A program made the translations under genes and the position numbers. Below are positions 24,343-34,542 of a stretch of DNA of 35,597 nucleotides, one piece after another. This DNA is from Gemmatimonadales bacterium (lineage in GTDB: Bacteria > Gemmatimonadota > Gemmatimonadetes > Gemmatimonadales > GWC2-71-9), in NCBI GenBank assembly GCA_025934955.1, contig JAICWE010000035.1:1-35597 (forward strand). Reading direction: 5' to 3'. The notes under the pieces are model-generated. The model searched no databases and had not been told where the DNA came from. It worked only from the letters and a program-made list of their open reading frames with translations. Position 1 is the stretch's first letter. Each line of letters opens with the position of its first letter.

Positions 24343-24399
24343 CCGCCGGACCCGCCTGCGGTCGCTACTGTAGATCGGCCGAAACACGCAACCGCTCCC

Positions 24400-24428
24400 T
24401 TGTCCAAACCCCGTCCGCTGGCTACTCT
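24400..24428 (+). promoter_or_regulatory. Candidate promoter of the ffh-rpsP-rimM-trmD-rplS-rnhB genes
   Basis: TTGTCC at 24400-24405 and TACTCT at 24423-24428 are separated by exactly 17 bases, matching the housekeeping -35 and -10 consensus at four and three of six positions. The start codon of ffh is nine bases after the -10, and no ribosome binding site is visible, so the message may begin at or next to the ATG. It lies in a 95-base spacer that otherwise shows nothing. Confidence 0.4.
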
Positions 24429-24437
24429 TAGCGGCTT

Positions 24438-25772
<1,335 letters not shown>

Positions 25773-25799
25773 CCTGCAGCCCAAGAAACGGATAGCCTG

Positions 25800-26060
25800 A
25801 TGGCCACTCGCATTCGCCTGCGCCGCACCGGACGGAAGAAGGTCCCGCTCTATCGCATCGTCGTCGCCGACCAGGAGTCGCCGCGCGACGGGCGCTTCAT
25901 CGAGATCCTCGGCACCTACGACCCCAAGGGGAAGACGGCGTCGGACAAGGTCCAGCTCGACGTTGACAAGGCGAAGAACTGGATCGCGCGCGGCGCCACG
26001 CCGTCGGAGACGGTCGAGGCGATCCTGAAGCACGCCGGGGTCCTGTCGGCCCAGGCGTAA
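25800..26060 (+). CDS. rpsP: 30S ribosomal protein S16
   Basis: An 86-residue ribosomal protein of the small-subunit body. MATRIRLRRTGRKKVPLYRI at the N-terminus and DGRFIEILGTYDP are diagnostic, and the usual length is 80-90. No strong ribosome binding site precedes it (AACGGATAGCCTG), so translation may be coupled to ffh. Its TAA stop shares its last base with the rimM ATG (TAATG). The order rpsP-rimM-trmD-rplS is conserved across many bacteria. Confidence 0.97.
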   Translation: MATRIRLRRTGRKKVPLYRIVVADQESPRDGRFIEILGTYDPKGKTASDKVQLDVDKAKNWIARGATPSETVEAILKHAGVLSAQA

Positions 26061-26587
26061 TGGCGGACGATCGTCGGCTGCTCGTCGGCCGGCTGCGGCG
26101 GCCGCACGGGCTCAAGGGCGAGGTCACCGTCTTCCCGCTCACCGACCGGCCGGATGACGTGCTGGCGGCGGGGCGGCAGATCTGGGTGGTGGACACCGCC
26201 GGCGACGTGCTGGCCGGACCGGTCGAGATCGAGCGGAGCCGCGGATACCACCGCGAGTGGCTGCTGAAGTTCCGCGGCGCCGACAGCCGCGACGCGCTGG
26301 AGCCGTGGCGCAACAGCTTCATCGCCGTGCCCGCTGCGGAGCTTCCGCCGCCCGAGGGCGACGAGGTCTATCTCCACGAGCTGGCCGGCTTCGGCGTCAG
26401 GCGGGAGGACGGTACGGCGCTCGGCGTGGTGAGCTCGCTGTACGAGCTGCCGAGCGGGTTGATGATGGAGGTGCAGGGGCCCAGGCGCGAGTTCCTGCTG
26501 CCGTACAAGAAGGAGTTCGTGCTGGAGGTGGACCGTGCGGCGCGCCGCCTGACGGTGCGCCCGCCGGAGGGCCTGATCGAGGAGTGA
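26060..26587 (+). CDS. rimM: Ribosome maturation factor RimM
   Basis: A 175-residue 30S assembly factor that binds S19 and helps mature the 16S head. The N-terminal RimM domain starts VGRLRRPHGLKGEVTVFP, and the C-terminal PRC-barrel has the EVYLHELAGFGVR and LLPYKKEFVLEVD strands. Length and order match the family. The overlap with rpsP by one base and the 16-base gap to trmD place it in the same operon. Confidence 0.96.
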   Translation: MADDRRLLVGRLRRPHGLKGEVTVFPLTDRPDDVLAAGRQIWVVDTAGDVLAGPVEIERSRGYHREWLLKFRGADSRDALEPWRNSFIAVPAAELPPPEGDEVYLHELAGFGVRREDGTALGVVSSLYELPSGLMMEVQGPRREFLLPYKKEFVLEVDRAARRLTVRPPEGLIEE

Positions 26588-26603
26588 CGAGAGGGGCGCC
26601 GCG

Positions 26604-27293
26604 ATGCTGACGATCCACGTGGTGACCCTCTTTCCCGAGGCGATCGCGGCGTGGACCGCGGCGAGCATCCCGGGACGCGCGGCGGCGGCGGGTCTGGTAC
26701 GGTTCGACCTGGTCCAGCTGCGCGACTTCACCCGCGACCGCCACCACACGGTGGACGACTACGCCTACGGCGGCGGCGCGGGAATGGTGCTCAAGCCGGA
26801 GCCGTTCTTCGAGGCCGTCGAATCGCTGGGACCGCCGGCCGGCCCGGTGGTGCTGATGTCGGCGCGGGGGCGGCGCTTCGAGCATGCGGACGCGGTGCGC
26901 TGGTCGTTAGGTACGGACCTCACGCTGCTTTGCGGGCACTACAAGGACGTGGACCAGCGCGTCGCCGACCGGCTGGCCACGGATGAGGTCTCGCTCGGCG
27001 ACTTCGTGCTCTCCGGCGGCGAGCCGGCCGCGATCTGCGTCCTGGACGCGGTGGTCCGGCTGCTGCCCGGCGCGTTGGGCGATCACGAGTCCGCCAGCAG
27101 CGACTCGCACTATGACGGGCTCCTGAGCCCGCCGAGCTACACCAGGCCGCCGGAGTACCGCGGCCTCACGGTGCCCGAGGTGCTGCGATCGGGCAATCAC
27201 GCGGACATCGAGGCGTGGCGGCGGCGGGAGGCGGAGCGCCTCACCCGCGCGCGGCGGCCGGACCTCTGGGCCCGGCACGAGGACGAGCAATAG
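26604..27293 (+). CDS. trmD: tRNA (guanine37-N1)-methyltransferase TrmD
   Basis: SPOUT-class methyltransferase of 229 residues forming m1G37 in tRNAs to prevent frameshifting. The family motifs are in order: [73 protein letters not shown] and [12 protein letters not shown]. The catalytic Asp in the loop before SYTRP ([12 protein letters not shown]) is present. GAGGGG is seven bases before the ATG. It is slightly shorter than many homologues (about 240-250). It contains one rare TTA codon in Ser-Leu-Gly. Confidence 0.97.
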   Translation: MLTIHVVTLFPEAIAAWTAASIPGRAAAAGLVRFDLVQLRDFTRDRHHTVDDYAYGGGAGMVLKPEPFFEAVESLGPPAGPVVLMSARGRRFEHADAVRWSLGTDLTLLCGHYKDVDQRVADRLATDEVSLGDFVLSGGEPAAICVLDAVVRLLPGALGDHESASSDSHYDGLLSPPSYTRPPEYRGLTVPEVLRSGNHADIEAWRRREAERLTRARRPDLWARHEDEQ

Positions 27294-27360
27294 CGATTGC
27301 GGTGGCAGGATGACAGCGGTACGGTTTTCACGAGCGCCGGCTGGCGCGGAGGAAGTTGCG

Positions 27361-27708
27361 ATGGAGCGTTTGGCTGCGGTGGCCCGGGAGGGCCTGCGTT
27401 CGGACATCCCGGCATTCGAGTCGGGCGACACCGTCCGCGTCATGGTGCGGGTCAAGGAAGGCGAGAAAGAGCGCCTCCAGGCCTTCGAGGGCATCGTCAT
27501 CGCCAAGCGCGGCGGCGGCATCAGCGAGAACTTCACGGTGCGCAAGGTGTCGGCGGGCGTCGGCGTCGAGCGGCTCTTCCCGCTCCACAGCCCGACCATC
27601 GCCTCGGTCGAGGTGGTCCGGCGCGGCCGGGTGCGCCGGGCCAAGCTCTATTACCTCCGCGCGCTGAGCGGCAAGGCCGCGCGGATCCGGGAGAAGCGCG
27701 AAGGCTGA
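27361..27708 (+). CDS. rplS: 50S ribosomal protein L19
   Basis: A 115-residue large-subunit protein at the subunit interface. The sequence [20 protein letters not shown], then [21 protein letters not shown] and [13 protein letters not shown], is diagnostic. The ATG at 27361 is chosen over the in-frame ATG at 27310 because GGAGG sits eight bases before it and the resulting length is that of the family; the extra 17 residues look like untranslated leader. The L19 C-terminus [14 protein letters not shown] is intact. Confidence 0.96.
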   Translation: MERLAAVAREGLRSDIPAFESGDTVRVMVRVKEGEKERLQAFEGIVIAKRGGGISENFTVRKVSAGVGVERLFPLHSPTIASVEVVRRGRVRRAKLYYLRALSGKAARIREKREG

Positions 27709-27729
27709 GCGCGCGCGAGCGCACGCAGC

Positions 27730-28377
27730 ATGACGCCGATCGTCCCTACGCTCGAACGCGAACGCGCCGCGTGGGCCGAGGAGCAGCTTCTCGTCGGAGT
27801 CGATGAAGTCGGCCGTGGCCCCCTGGCAGGACCGGTGGTGGCCGCGGCCGTCGTCTTTCCGGCCGGCTGCCGTCGCGTGCGGGGCGTGCGCGACAGCAAG
27901 ACGCTTCCCGCTCCCCGCCGCGTCCGGCTGGCCGAGCGAATTCGCCGCGTGGCGATTGCCGTCGGTGTCGGCGCCGCGTCGGTTCACGAGATCGATCGCC
28001 TCAACATCCGCGTCGCGAGCGCGATCGCGATGCGCCGCGCGGTCGTTCGCGCCGAGCGCATGCTGTGCGCCCCCCTGACCGTAGAGCGCACCCGCCGCAT
28101 CCTCCTCGACGGCCTCCCCCTTCCCGAGCTCGGCTACGCCCACGAGGCGCTGGTGGACGGCGATGCGCTCTGCTTCTCCGTCGCCGCCGCCGGCATCGTG
28201 GCCAAGACGGTGCGCGACGCGCTCATGGCGCGCCTCGCCCGCCGCTATCCGGGCTACGCCTGGGAGAGCAACATGGGCTACGGCACTCCATCACACCACG
28301 ACGGGCTCCGCGCGCTCGGCGCGACGCCGCATCACCGGCGCAGCTTCGCGCCGGTGATGCAGCTGCTCCTCCTCTAG
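27730..28377 (+). CDS. rnhB: Ribonuclease HII
   Basis: A 215-residue endonuclease that removes ribonucleotides and RNA from DNA hybrids. The first catalytic acidic pair is in VGVDEVGRGPLAGPVVAAAVV, followed by RDSKTLPAPRR, ILLDGLPLP (third acid) and DALCFSVAAAGIVAKTVRD (fourth acid), with YPGYAWESNMGYGTPSHHDGL near the end. The start at 27730 lacks a clear ribosome binding site. It lies 21 bases after rplS, and its end faces the convergent lipoprotein gene across 21 bases with no obvious terminator hairpin. Confidence 0.96.
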   Translation: MTPIVPTLERERAAWAEEQLLVGVDEVGRGPLAGPVVAAAVVFPAGCRRVRGVRDSKTLPAPRRVRLAERIRRVAIAVGVGAASVHEIDRLNIRVASAIAMRRAVVRAERMLCAPLTVERTRRILLDGLPLPELGYAHEALVDGDALCFSVAAAGIVAKTVRDALMARLARRYPGYAWESNMGYGTPSHHDGLRALGATPHHRRSFAPVMQLLLL

Positions 28378-28398
28378 CGATCGCCCCAGCGGCCGCCG

Positions 28399-29571
28399 TC
28401 AATCGGCGCATCGGACATCGGGGCGGTAGTCGGCCTGACCCTCGGGCCCCACGGCCAGCCGTACGATCAGTCGGCTCGGCGTGTCGCCGGAGAGAAAGAG
28501 GGTCCGCTGCACCAGACCGCGGACCAGACTCCGACCGTCGCTCGCGGCGGTTTCCTGGTGCTCGGCCACGACCGCCCGGTACGGCTCGCCGGCCGGCTCG
28601 CCGCCGGCGCCGAGCGGCAGGACCGTGAGCTCGCCAGCCGCATCGAAGCTGCTCGCGAGCGCTCCGCCCGCATCCACCACCACCCGCTTCGCCAGGTGCA
28701 CCGGCCCGTCCACGAACACCAGCTCACCGGGCGCCGCGCAGAACGGCTTCGGGATTGCCTGGTGATACGCCAAGGTGAAATCCTGCGTCGCGAGGCCCGG
28801 CGTAATCGCCGGCGCCGACGCGACGTGCAGCACCGTCGCCTTCCCGTCGGTGCCGATCGGCACTGCCGCCGTCACGTCCGCGAGCGGACCGCCGATCGCG
28901 CCGCGAAGTTCCAGCGGCAGGCCGTCGTAGATGATTGCCGGAATCTCCCGGAACGGCGCCGGGTTGATCGCCGCGGTGGCGCTGGGCGGCGTGGCGGCGT
29001 CGAGCCGCCCGCTCCGCACCAAGTCGCCCGTCACCAACCGCTCGGCCAGTTCCCAGCTCAGCACCTGGTGATCTGCGGTGCCCGGAATCAGCAGCTCGAA
29101 GTGCGCGTTGGCGATCGTCGCACCGCCGGCGGCGAACAGGCGCAGGTGGAAGCGCACGGGGCCATAGTCGCCGCACTGAAGCTGCACGGCGCTGCCGGTC
29201 CAGCCGCCTGCCTCGGAGTAGCCGGTCTGGAGATCGCCGATCGCGTCGGACCAGGTGCAGTTGAACGGGTACGCGTCGGGCATGCCGAGCGCCGTTCGAT
29301 CGCCGCCGAGCGAGAGGAGCAGCGCGCGGATCCGTCGCGGATCGCTCACCCCGGTGAAGATCAGGTTGATCGGGTCCTGGCCGGTGCCCGAGAACTCGCT
29401 CCCGGTGTACGGCCAGAAGCGGGTACCGATGTCGGCGTTCGCGAGCGGCACCGGCGCGGGCATGGCGGAGTGGCTGCGTGCCGTGCTGGCGAGCGGCGCG
29501 GCGGCATCGCCGCAGCTCGCCAGCGCGGGGGCGAGGAGCACGAACGGGGCAAGCAGACGGTAGCGGGACAT
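28399..29571 (-). CDS. Hypothetical lipoprotein, possibly with an LssY-C-like region
   Basis: A 390-residue protein with a lipoprotein signal ending ALASCGD (Cys20). GGAG lies six bases before the ATG. A region at about 60-180 with DPINLIFTGVSDPRRI, GPVRFHLRLFAAGG and HQVLSWELAERLVTGD recalls the C-terminal domain of LssY-type proteins, which has a similar strand opening and an HxxxxWE-like element; this is a memory-based resemblance, not an alignment. Four cysteines besides the lipid anchor could form disulfides outside the cytoplasm. The C-terminal half is strand-rich with no motif I recognise. It stands alone on the minus strand downstream of the kinase/regulator pair, 65 bases away. Confidence 0.82.
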   Translation of the reverse strand: MSRYRLLAPFVLLAPALASCGDAAAPLASTARSHSAMPAPVPLANADIGTRFWPYTGSEFSGTGQDPINLIFTGVSDPRRIRALLLSLGGDRTALGMPDAYPFNCTWSDAIGDLQTGYSEAGGWTGSAVQLQCGDYGPVRFHLRLFAAGGATIANAHFELLIPGTADHQVLSWELAERLVTGDLVRSGRLDAATPPSATAAINPAPFREIPAIIYDGLPLELRGAIGGPLADVTAAVPIGTDGKATVLHVASAPAITPGLATQDFTLAYHQAIPKPFCAAPGELVFVDGPVHLAKRVVVDAGGALASSFDAAGELTVLPLGAGGEPAGEPYRAVVAEHQETAASDGRSLVRGLVQRTLFLSGDTPSRLIVRLAVGPEGQADYRPDVRCAD

Positions 29572-29636
29572 GCGCGGCTCCGGTCGGGGTTGGCGTGAGA
29601 GCGCCCCGATGCTGCCGCGCGATCGTCAAGGCGGCA

Positions 29637-31562
29637 TCAAGCGCGCGCCGCCCCGAGTCCGCCGCGCTCCCCGGCGCGCGCAGCGAGCCGCTCGGCAATG
29701 CGACGGCGTCGCCCGGGCGTGAGCAGGTCGTGAACGATCACATCTCGCACGATGCGCGCGAGCAAGGCGTAGCCGCGGGAGTCACTCGTGAGCCACCGAT
29801 GCCACTCGAGCTCGTCCAGCGCCGCGGCCGCGGCCGCCTCGTCGAAGTCGGCGCCGAGCGCGGCCGCCGGGAGCGGGACCGGAGGCTCGGCCACCGCGAT
29901 CACCATCAGCATCTGCTGAGCGGCAGCCGACAAGCGGCGCGCATTGAGCCGGATGGCCGCAACGACCGCCGGCGGCAGCTCCACCGGCCGGGTCTGCTCC
30001 AGCGTGCGGAGCGGCGCCGGCCAGTTCGCGACGGTCGGATCGAGCGTCAGCCCATTGGCGACGGCGTGAATCAGCTCGACGACGAGGAGCGGGAGGCCGG
30101 CGGAGTCGCTCGCGACCCGCCGGGCCAGCCGCTCGCGCTGCGCCGGCTCCGTCGATGGCAGCAGCGCCGCGGCCAGCTCCGCGATTTCGCCGACGGTGAG
30201 CGGTGCCAGGCGCACCGCCGCGCCCGGGAGGTCCCGGTCGAGACGCACGACGAGCTCGTCGAGCTCGGGGCGATGTTCGTGCGTGGCGACCGTGAGACAG
30301 AGCGCGACCGGCGCGGCTCCAGCGTCCCGCGCCAGCGCGAGCAGCGCGGCGAGGGACTCGCGGTCGAGGCGCGCCGCATCGTCCACGACCAAAAGGATCG
30401 GCTGCTCTGCGGCCGCCGCCAGGACCACGTCCAGCAGCGCGCGCTCGAGCGGCATCGGCGGCGTGCGGCGGGCGGCCGCAAAGCGGTCGCCCCACTCGGG
30501 AATGTGGGCCGCGAGCGCGGCTAGCGCACCCGGCTGGGCGCGGGCGAGACCGGGAAGCGTCGCCAGGTCTCCCCGCGCGAGCGCGAGCACGCCGTTCCAT
30601 GGCGCCAGCCCGTCCGCCTCGACGCCGCGCAGCAACGCCGTCGCCGCGCCCTCAAGCCGCGCGCGACTCGCGAGCTCGTCCGCCAGCCGCGTGCGGCCGG
30701 CGCCGGCATCGCCCTCGATCAGCAGCACCGCGGCCCGGCGGCGCGCGGTCGCATCGCGCCGGGCCGCGGCGAGCCGTCGAAGCTCGTCGTCCCGCCCGAC
30801 GAGCGGGAACCGGCGGCCGCCGGCCGGGCCTTCGTCAGGCAGCGCCGGCGCGCTCCGCTCGCGCGCGATCCGCGCGGCGAGCGCCGCCGTCTCGCCGTCC
30901 GGCACGGCGCCCACCTCGGCCAGTCGTCCGCGCAGCCGCTCGAAGATCCGTGCCGCCGCGATCCGATGCCCCGCGAGCGCCGCCGCGCGCATCGCCGCGC
31001 GTGCGGCGACGTCGCTCTGCGGATCCAGCTCCTCGGCCCGGCGGGCGAGCTCCGCCGCCTCGATGAGTCGGCCGCGGTCGAGCCGCGATTGCGCCTCCGC
31101 CGCGAGCAGCGCCACGCCGCGCTGTCGCCAGTACAGGCGCTCGGCGGCGAGCCACTCCTCGAACGCCGGCGCATCGATCGCCGCGAATCCCTCGATGAAC
31201 TCGCCGGTGACGAGCGCGGCGGCCTCCGCGGCGCGACCGTCGGCGGCGAGCCGCTCGACCACGTCGGTGTCCAGCTCGACCGTCCCGGGTGACAGCCGTA
31301 CCTGCCCGCCGCTCACCATGATACCGTCCGGCTCCGCGCGGCGGATGATCCGGATCGCCTCGCTCAGCGAATGCCGCGCGGCCGGTTCGGGCTTGTCCGG
31401 CCACAGCAGCCCGACCAGATGCTCGCGAGTGCGCCCGCGCGACGGCGAGCGCGCGAGGTAGATGAGGAGCGCCGCGTGCTTGCGCCACAGCAGCTCCGGC
31501 ACCGGCTCGGCGCCGTTCACCGCGAGCTGGAGCGGGCCGAGGGTACGGGCGTGAATCGTCAC
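29637..31562 (-). CDS. BTAD-type transcriptional regulator with AAA ATPase domain
   Basis: A 641-residue regulator. An N-terminal winged-helix DNA-binding domain (about 1-90; [29 protein letters not shown]) is followed by a bacterial transcriptional activation domain of TPR-like helices (about 95-235, including [10 protein letters not shown] and [10 protein letters not shown]), as in SARP/AfsR-like regulators. An AAA/NACHT-like ATPase follows, with [13 protein letters not shown], a Walker [11 protein letters not shown] and a Walker B-like [11 protein letters not shown]. The invariant Walker A lysine is Arg290 here, so ATP hydrolysis may be weak or lost. The GTG at 31562 overlaps the kinase stop as GTGA, so kinase and regulator are made together and the regulator is a plausible phosphorylation target (inference). 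Confidence 0.9.
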   Translation of the reverse strand: MTIHARTLGPLQLAVNGAEPVPELLWRKHAALLIYLARSPSRGRTREHLVGLLWPDKPEPAARHSLSEAIRIIRRAEPDGIMVSGGQVRLSPGTVELDTDVVERLAADGRAAEAAALVTGEFIEGFAAIDAPAFEEWLAAERLYWRQRGVALLAAEAQSRLDRGRLIEAAELARRAEELDPQSDVAARAAMRAAALAGHRIAAARIFERLRGRLAEVGAVPDGETAALAARIARERSAPALPDEGPAGGRRFPLVGRDDELRRLAAARRDATARRRAAVLLIEGDAGAGRTRLADELASRARLEGAATALLRGVEADGLAPWNGVLALARGDLATLPGLARAQPGALAALAAHIPEWGDRFAAARRTPPMPLERALLDVVLAAAAEQPILLVVDDAARLDRESLAALLALARDAGAAPVALCLTVATHEHRPELDELVVRLDRDLPGAAVRLAPLTVGEIAELAAALLPSTEPAQRERLARRVASDSAGLPLLVVELIHAVANGLTLDPTVANWPAPLRTLEQTRPVELPPAVVAAIRLNARRLSAAAQQMLMVIAVAEPPVPLPAAALGADFDEAAAAAALDELEWHRWLTSDSRGYALLARIVRDVIVHDLLTPGRRRRIAERLAARAGERGGLGAARA

Positions 31563-34447
31563 GTGCCTTCGCAGCGCCGCAGCAGCCGCGTCGCGCGCTC
31601 CACCAGCGGTGCCATCGCGGGCTCGGCGCCGGCCCAGAGCTCGCGCACCCGGCCGCCTAATGCGCACGCCGAGCCCGCGTCGCCGCGGGCGAGGGCGTTC
31701 TCGGCGCGCAGCAGGCGCGCGGCGACGCCGGCAACGCCGTCCACCTCGCCGCCGGTCGGCTCGTCACGCGGCCATCCTTCGAAGTCCGAGTTCTCGTACC
31801 AGAGGAGGGCGCGCTCCCCATCGTCGAGCCGGCCCAGGCGCGCGGCCCAGGCCGCCCGGTGGAGATACAGCGCCGGCCGCGCGAACGGACCGCCGAGCGT
31901 GCCGGCGGAGTCCGCGGTCACGACCAGCGAGTCCGACAGCGCGAGCGCACTGTCGGGAAAGCCGCGAGCCGCCGCGCGCATCGCGCGGAGCACCGCGGCA
32001 AGGCGACGCGAGCCCGCGTCCTTCCCCGCGGCGTGCTGGAACGCCGCCGCCCCGCGCTCCGCCGCCGCGCTGTCGCCGCGGGCCCAGGCGTCCACGGTGA
32101 GAGCCCATGCCGCGCGTGCCGCCAACGGGCCCCGGCCGCCGGCCAGTCCGGTCAGCTCCCGCCGGCCGGTCTCCGCCACGCCGGGTGCGACTCGTACCAT
32201 GCCTAACGCCGCCGGCACTACCCGCCACTCCGCCCGTTGGAGCGCCGCCTCGTCGCTCGCGAACAGCGCCAATGCCGAATCCAGCCGCGCGAGCCCCTCG
32301 CCGGGGCGGCCGAGCGCGAACAGCGCGAGCCCCTGGCCCGCGAGACCGCTCGCGCGGAGCCGGGGGGTGCGGGCGCCAGCCGCGACCCTGCGGCCGAGTG
32401 CCACGCCAACCTGCGGGATGTCGAACGAGAGATCGGTCCGCGCGACCTTGTTCAGCTCCTCGAGCCGTCCGGGCGTCGGCCGCCAGAGCGCCAGCGCGAT
32501 CGCGGCGGCGGCGATTCGCGGATGGAACCGCCCGTAGTACGCGACGCGGCAGAAAGCGGCGCGACTCGCGCTCTCGTCGTCGTCCGGCGCGTCGTGCGTG
32601 AGTGCGAGCCGTCGCACCATCCCGTCCTTCATCTCCCGGCGCCGGCCGAGGTGCGCGTAGCCCCAGACGAAGTGATCGTACGTCGTCGCCTGGTCCAGCG
32701 CCGGCTCGTGGCGCACCGCGTCGTGCGCCAGTGCCAGCGCCTCGGTGAGGGGATGGCCGATCAGCGGCCCGCGGTGGAACAGCTCGTCGAAGAGGAGCAG
32801 CGTCGCCACGGCCCGCTGTGGGTACGCGTCGCGCACCGCGCGGTAGCGGTCGAGCCGGCGCCGGAGGTCGGGCTCGAGCTGGGCCTCGATCAGGCGCCGG
32901 TAGAAGTCGGGGAGCCGGGCGCGCTGAGTCTCCAGCAGGCGACGGAGCTCGGGCTCGAAGGGCTGCCGCTGCCAGCGCAGCACCAGCGTCCGCTGCCACG
33001 CGGCCTGCACCAGCGTCGGGTCGAGCCGCAAGGCCCGGTCATAGTGCTCGAGCGCGCGGGTCCACTCGTCGAGCTGGAAGAGGCTGTCGCCCTCGAACAG
33101 CTCCCGGTACGCCTCCTTGCTGCCGCGCTGGCCCATGAGCTCGAGCCAGGTCGGGAAATCGGTGGGGAAGAGCAGGCGGACGATCGAGTCGGACACCGCA
33201 CCGGCCCAGTCCGTCGGGTCGCGCCGGAGCCGCGGGATCGCGGTCGCCTCGACCAGGTGGCCGGTCGAGTCCCGCAGCGCCAGATCGAGCTCGACATCGC
33301 CGCCGCGCGCCGCGAGGCGCCCCTGGACCGTGTAGCCCACGCGGAGGGCGGCGCCGGCGCTTGCCTCCCGGGTGTGCGCCGCCGTCGTGTCCCACCACGC
33401 CGCGGCCGCGACCGCCGGCGTCATCGTCCATCGGGGGTACCATTCGAGCCGCTGCCCCGCCCGCTCCGCAAGCGCCCGGCCCAGCCGCGCGCTGTCGCCG
33501 ATGTCGAACGGCAGCACCGCGAATTGCGCCGGGGCGACGGCCGCCGGGCGGGGCCGCTGCCGCGGCGGCCACGGCAGACCGGCGCGAACCCAGGCGGCGC
33601 CCGCGGTGCCTAACGCCAGGGCGGCGAGGGCTCCCCCGACCGCTCCCGCGGCGCGCCGGAGCCGGACCGCGCGCACCGGCCGGATCGCCGCGGCGAAGGC
33701 GCGCGCGCCGGACCACCGTGCCGCCGCCTCGAACTGGAGCGCGCGGGCGAGCGCTGCCCGCAGCGCCCGCGGGACGCCGTCCCAGTCGGCCCCCGCGGGA
33801 TCGGGCACGAGATTCCAGCGGCGGCCGGTGCACACCTCGTACAGCACGGCCGCCGACGCGTACAGGTCGCTCTGCATCGTCGCCGGCAGGCCCGCGAGCT
33901 GCTCGGGCGCCATGTACGCCGGGGTCCCGATCAGAGTCCCGGGATCGGTGAGCGTCGTCTGCTCGCGCCGCGTGTCACGGGCGATCCCGAAATCGGCCAG
34001 CAGCGCGTCGCCGCGCTCGAGAAAGATGTTGGACGGCTTGATGTCGCGATGCAGCAGGCCGCTCTCGTGTACCGCCGCCAACCCGTCGAGGAGCCCGCGT
34101 GCCAGTGCGACCGCCTCGCGCTCGGCGAGCGGGCCGTCGCGCAGCCGCGCCTCGAGCGTGGGCCCGCGCACGTAGTCCATCACGAGGAACGCGACCCCCA
34201 GACGCTCGCGCACGTCGTGCACCGCGACGACGTGATGGCTTCGCACCTGCGCCAGGTGCCGGCCTTCATCCAGGAAGCGGCGCACCGCGACCGCACTGCT
34301 CGTCTCGACCGGCAGCACCTTCACGGCGACCTCGCGGTCGAGGCGGGTGTCGCGGCAGAGATGCACGTCGCCCATCCCGCCCCGTGCGATGAAGCGCACG
34401 AGCTCGTATTCGGGGGCCAGCGCGGCGTGCAGTTGGTCCTGGTCCAT
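31559..34447 (-). CDS. Membrane-anchored serine/threonine kinase with TPR-rich extracytoplasmic region
   Basis: A 962-residue PknB-type kinase. The kinase domain (about 14-255) has [10 protein letters not shown], Lys43 in [16 protein letters not shown] with Asp135, DFG at 152-154 and [11 protein letters not shown]. One membrane segment lies at about 266-287. The remaining 670 residues should be outside the cytoplasm: [11 protein letters not shown] opens a TolB-like domain, then TPR-like helices (for example [16 protein letters not shown]) to the end. I chose the ATG at 34447 because [10 protein letters not shown] runs straight into the kinase fold; an ATG at 34474 would add nine residues. Neither has a ribosome binding site. 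The BTAD/AAA regulator downstream overlaps it by four bases. Three rare TTA codons occur here. Confidence 0.92.
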   Translation of the reverse strand: MDQDQLHAALAPEYELVRFIARGGMGDVHLCRDTRLDREVAVKVLPVETSSAVAVRRFLDEGRHLAQVRSHHVVAVHDVRERLGVAFLVMDYVRGPTLEARLRDGPLAEREAVALARGLLDGLAAVHESGLLHRDIKPSNIFLERGDALLADFGIARDTRREQTTLTDPGTLIGTPAYMAPEQLAGLPATMQSDLYASAAVLYEVCTGRRWNLVPDPAGADWDGVPRALRAALARALQFEAAARWSGARAFAAAIRPVRAVRLRRAAGAVGGALAALALGTAGAAWVRAGLPWPPRQRPRPAAVAPAQFAVLPFDIGDSARLGRALAERAGQRLEWYPRWTMTPAVAAAAWWDTTAAHTREASAGAALRVGYTVQGRLAARGGDVELDLALRDSTGHLVEATAIPRLRRDPTDWAGAVSDSIVRLLFPTDFPTWLELMGQRGSKEAYRELFEGDSLFQLDEWTRALEHYDRALRLDPTLVQAAWQRTLVLRWQRQPFEPELRRLLETQRARLPDFYRRLIEAQLEPDLRRRLDRYRAVRDAYPQRAVATLLLFDELFHRGPLIGHPLTEALALAHDAVRHEPALDQATTYDHFVWGYAHLGRRREMKDGMVRRLALTHDAPDDDESASRAAFCRVAYYGRFHPRIAAAAIALALWRPTPGRLEELNKVARTDLSFDIPQVGVALGRRVAAGARTPRLRASGLAGQGLALFALGRPGEGLARLDSALALFASDEAALQRAEWRVVPAALGMVRVAPGVAETGRRELTGLAGGRGPLAARAAWALTVDAWARGDSAAAERGAAAFQHAAGKDAGSRRLAAVLRAMRAAARGFPDSALALSDSLVVTADSAGTLGGPFARPALYLHRAAWAARLGRLDDGERALLWYENSDFEGWPRDEPTGGEVDGVAGVAARLLRAENALARGDAGSACALGGRVRELWAGAEPAMAPLVERATRLLRRCEGT

Positions 34448-34542
34448 GGCTGTCGGGGGGAGAGCAGCTAACATACGGCGCGGACGGCGCCGCTGTCCAA
34501 TCCCGGCCGCTATGTTTCCCCCGTCCCGAACCCGGATCCCCG

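Noticed and set aside
21985..24387. Minus-strand open frame of 800 codons opposite the soluble kinase
   Set aside because: Shadow of the kinase gene; composition is unlike a folded protein and no domain is seen.
27297..27360. Possible tRNA or small RNA in the trmD-rplS spacer
   Set aside because: No cloverleaf arms can be paired; the segment is the leader of rplS with its ribosome binding site.
28378..28398. Terminator between convergent rnhB and the lipoprotein gene
   Set aside because: The 21-base gap has no stem-loop followed by T residues on either strand.
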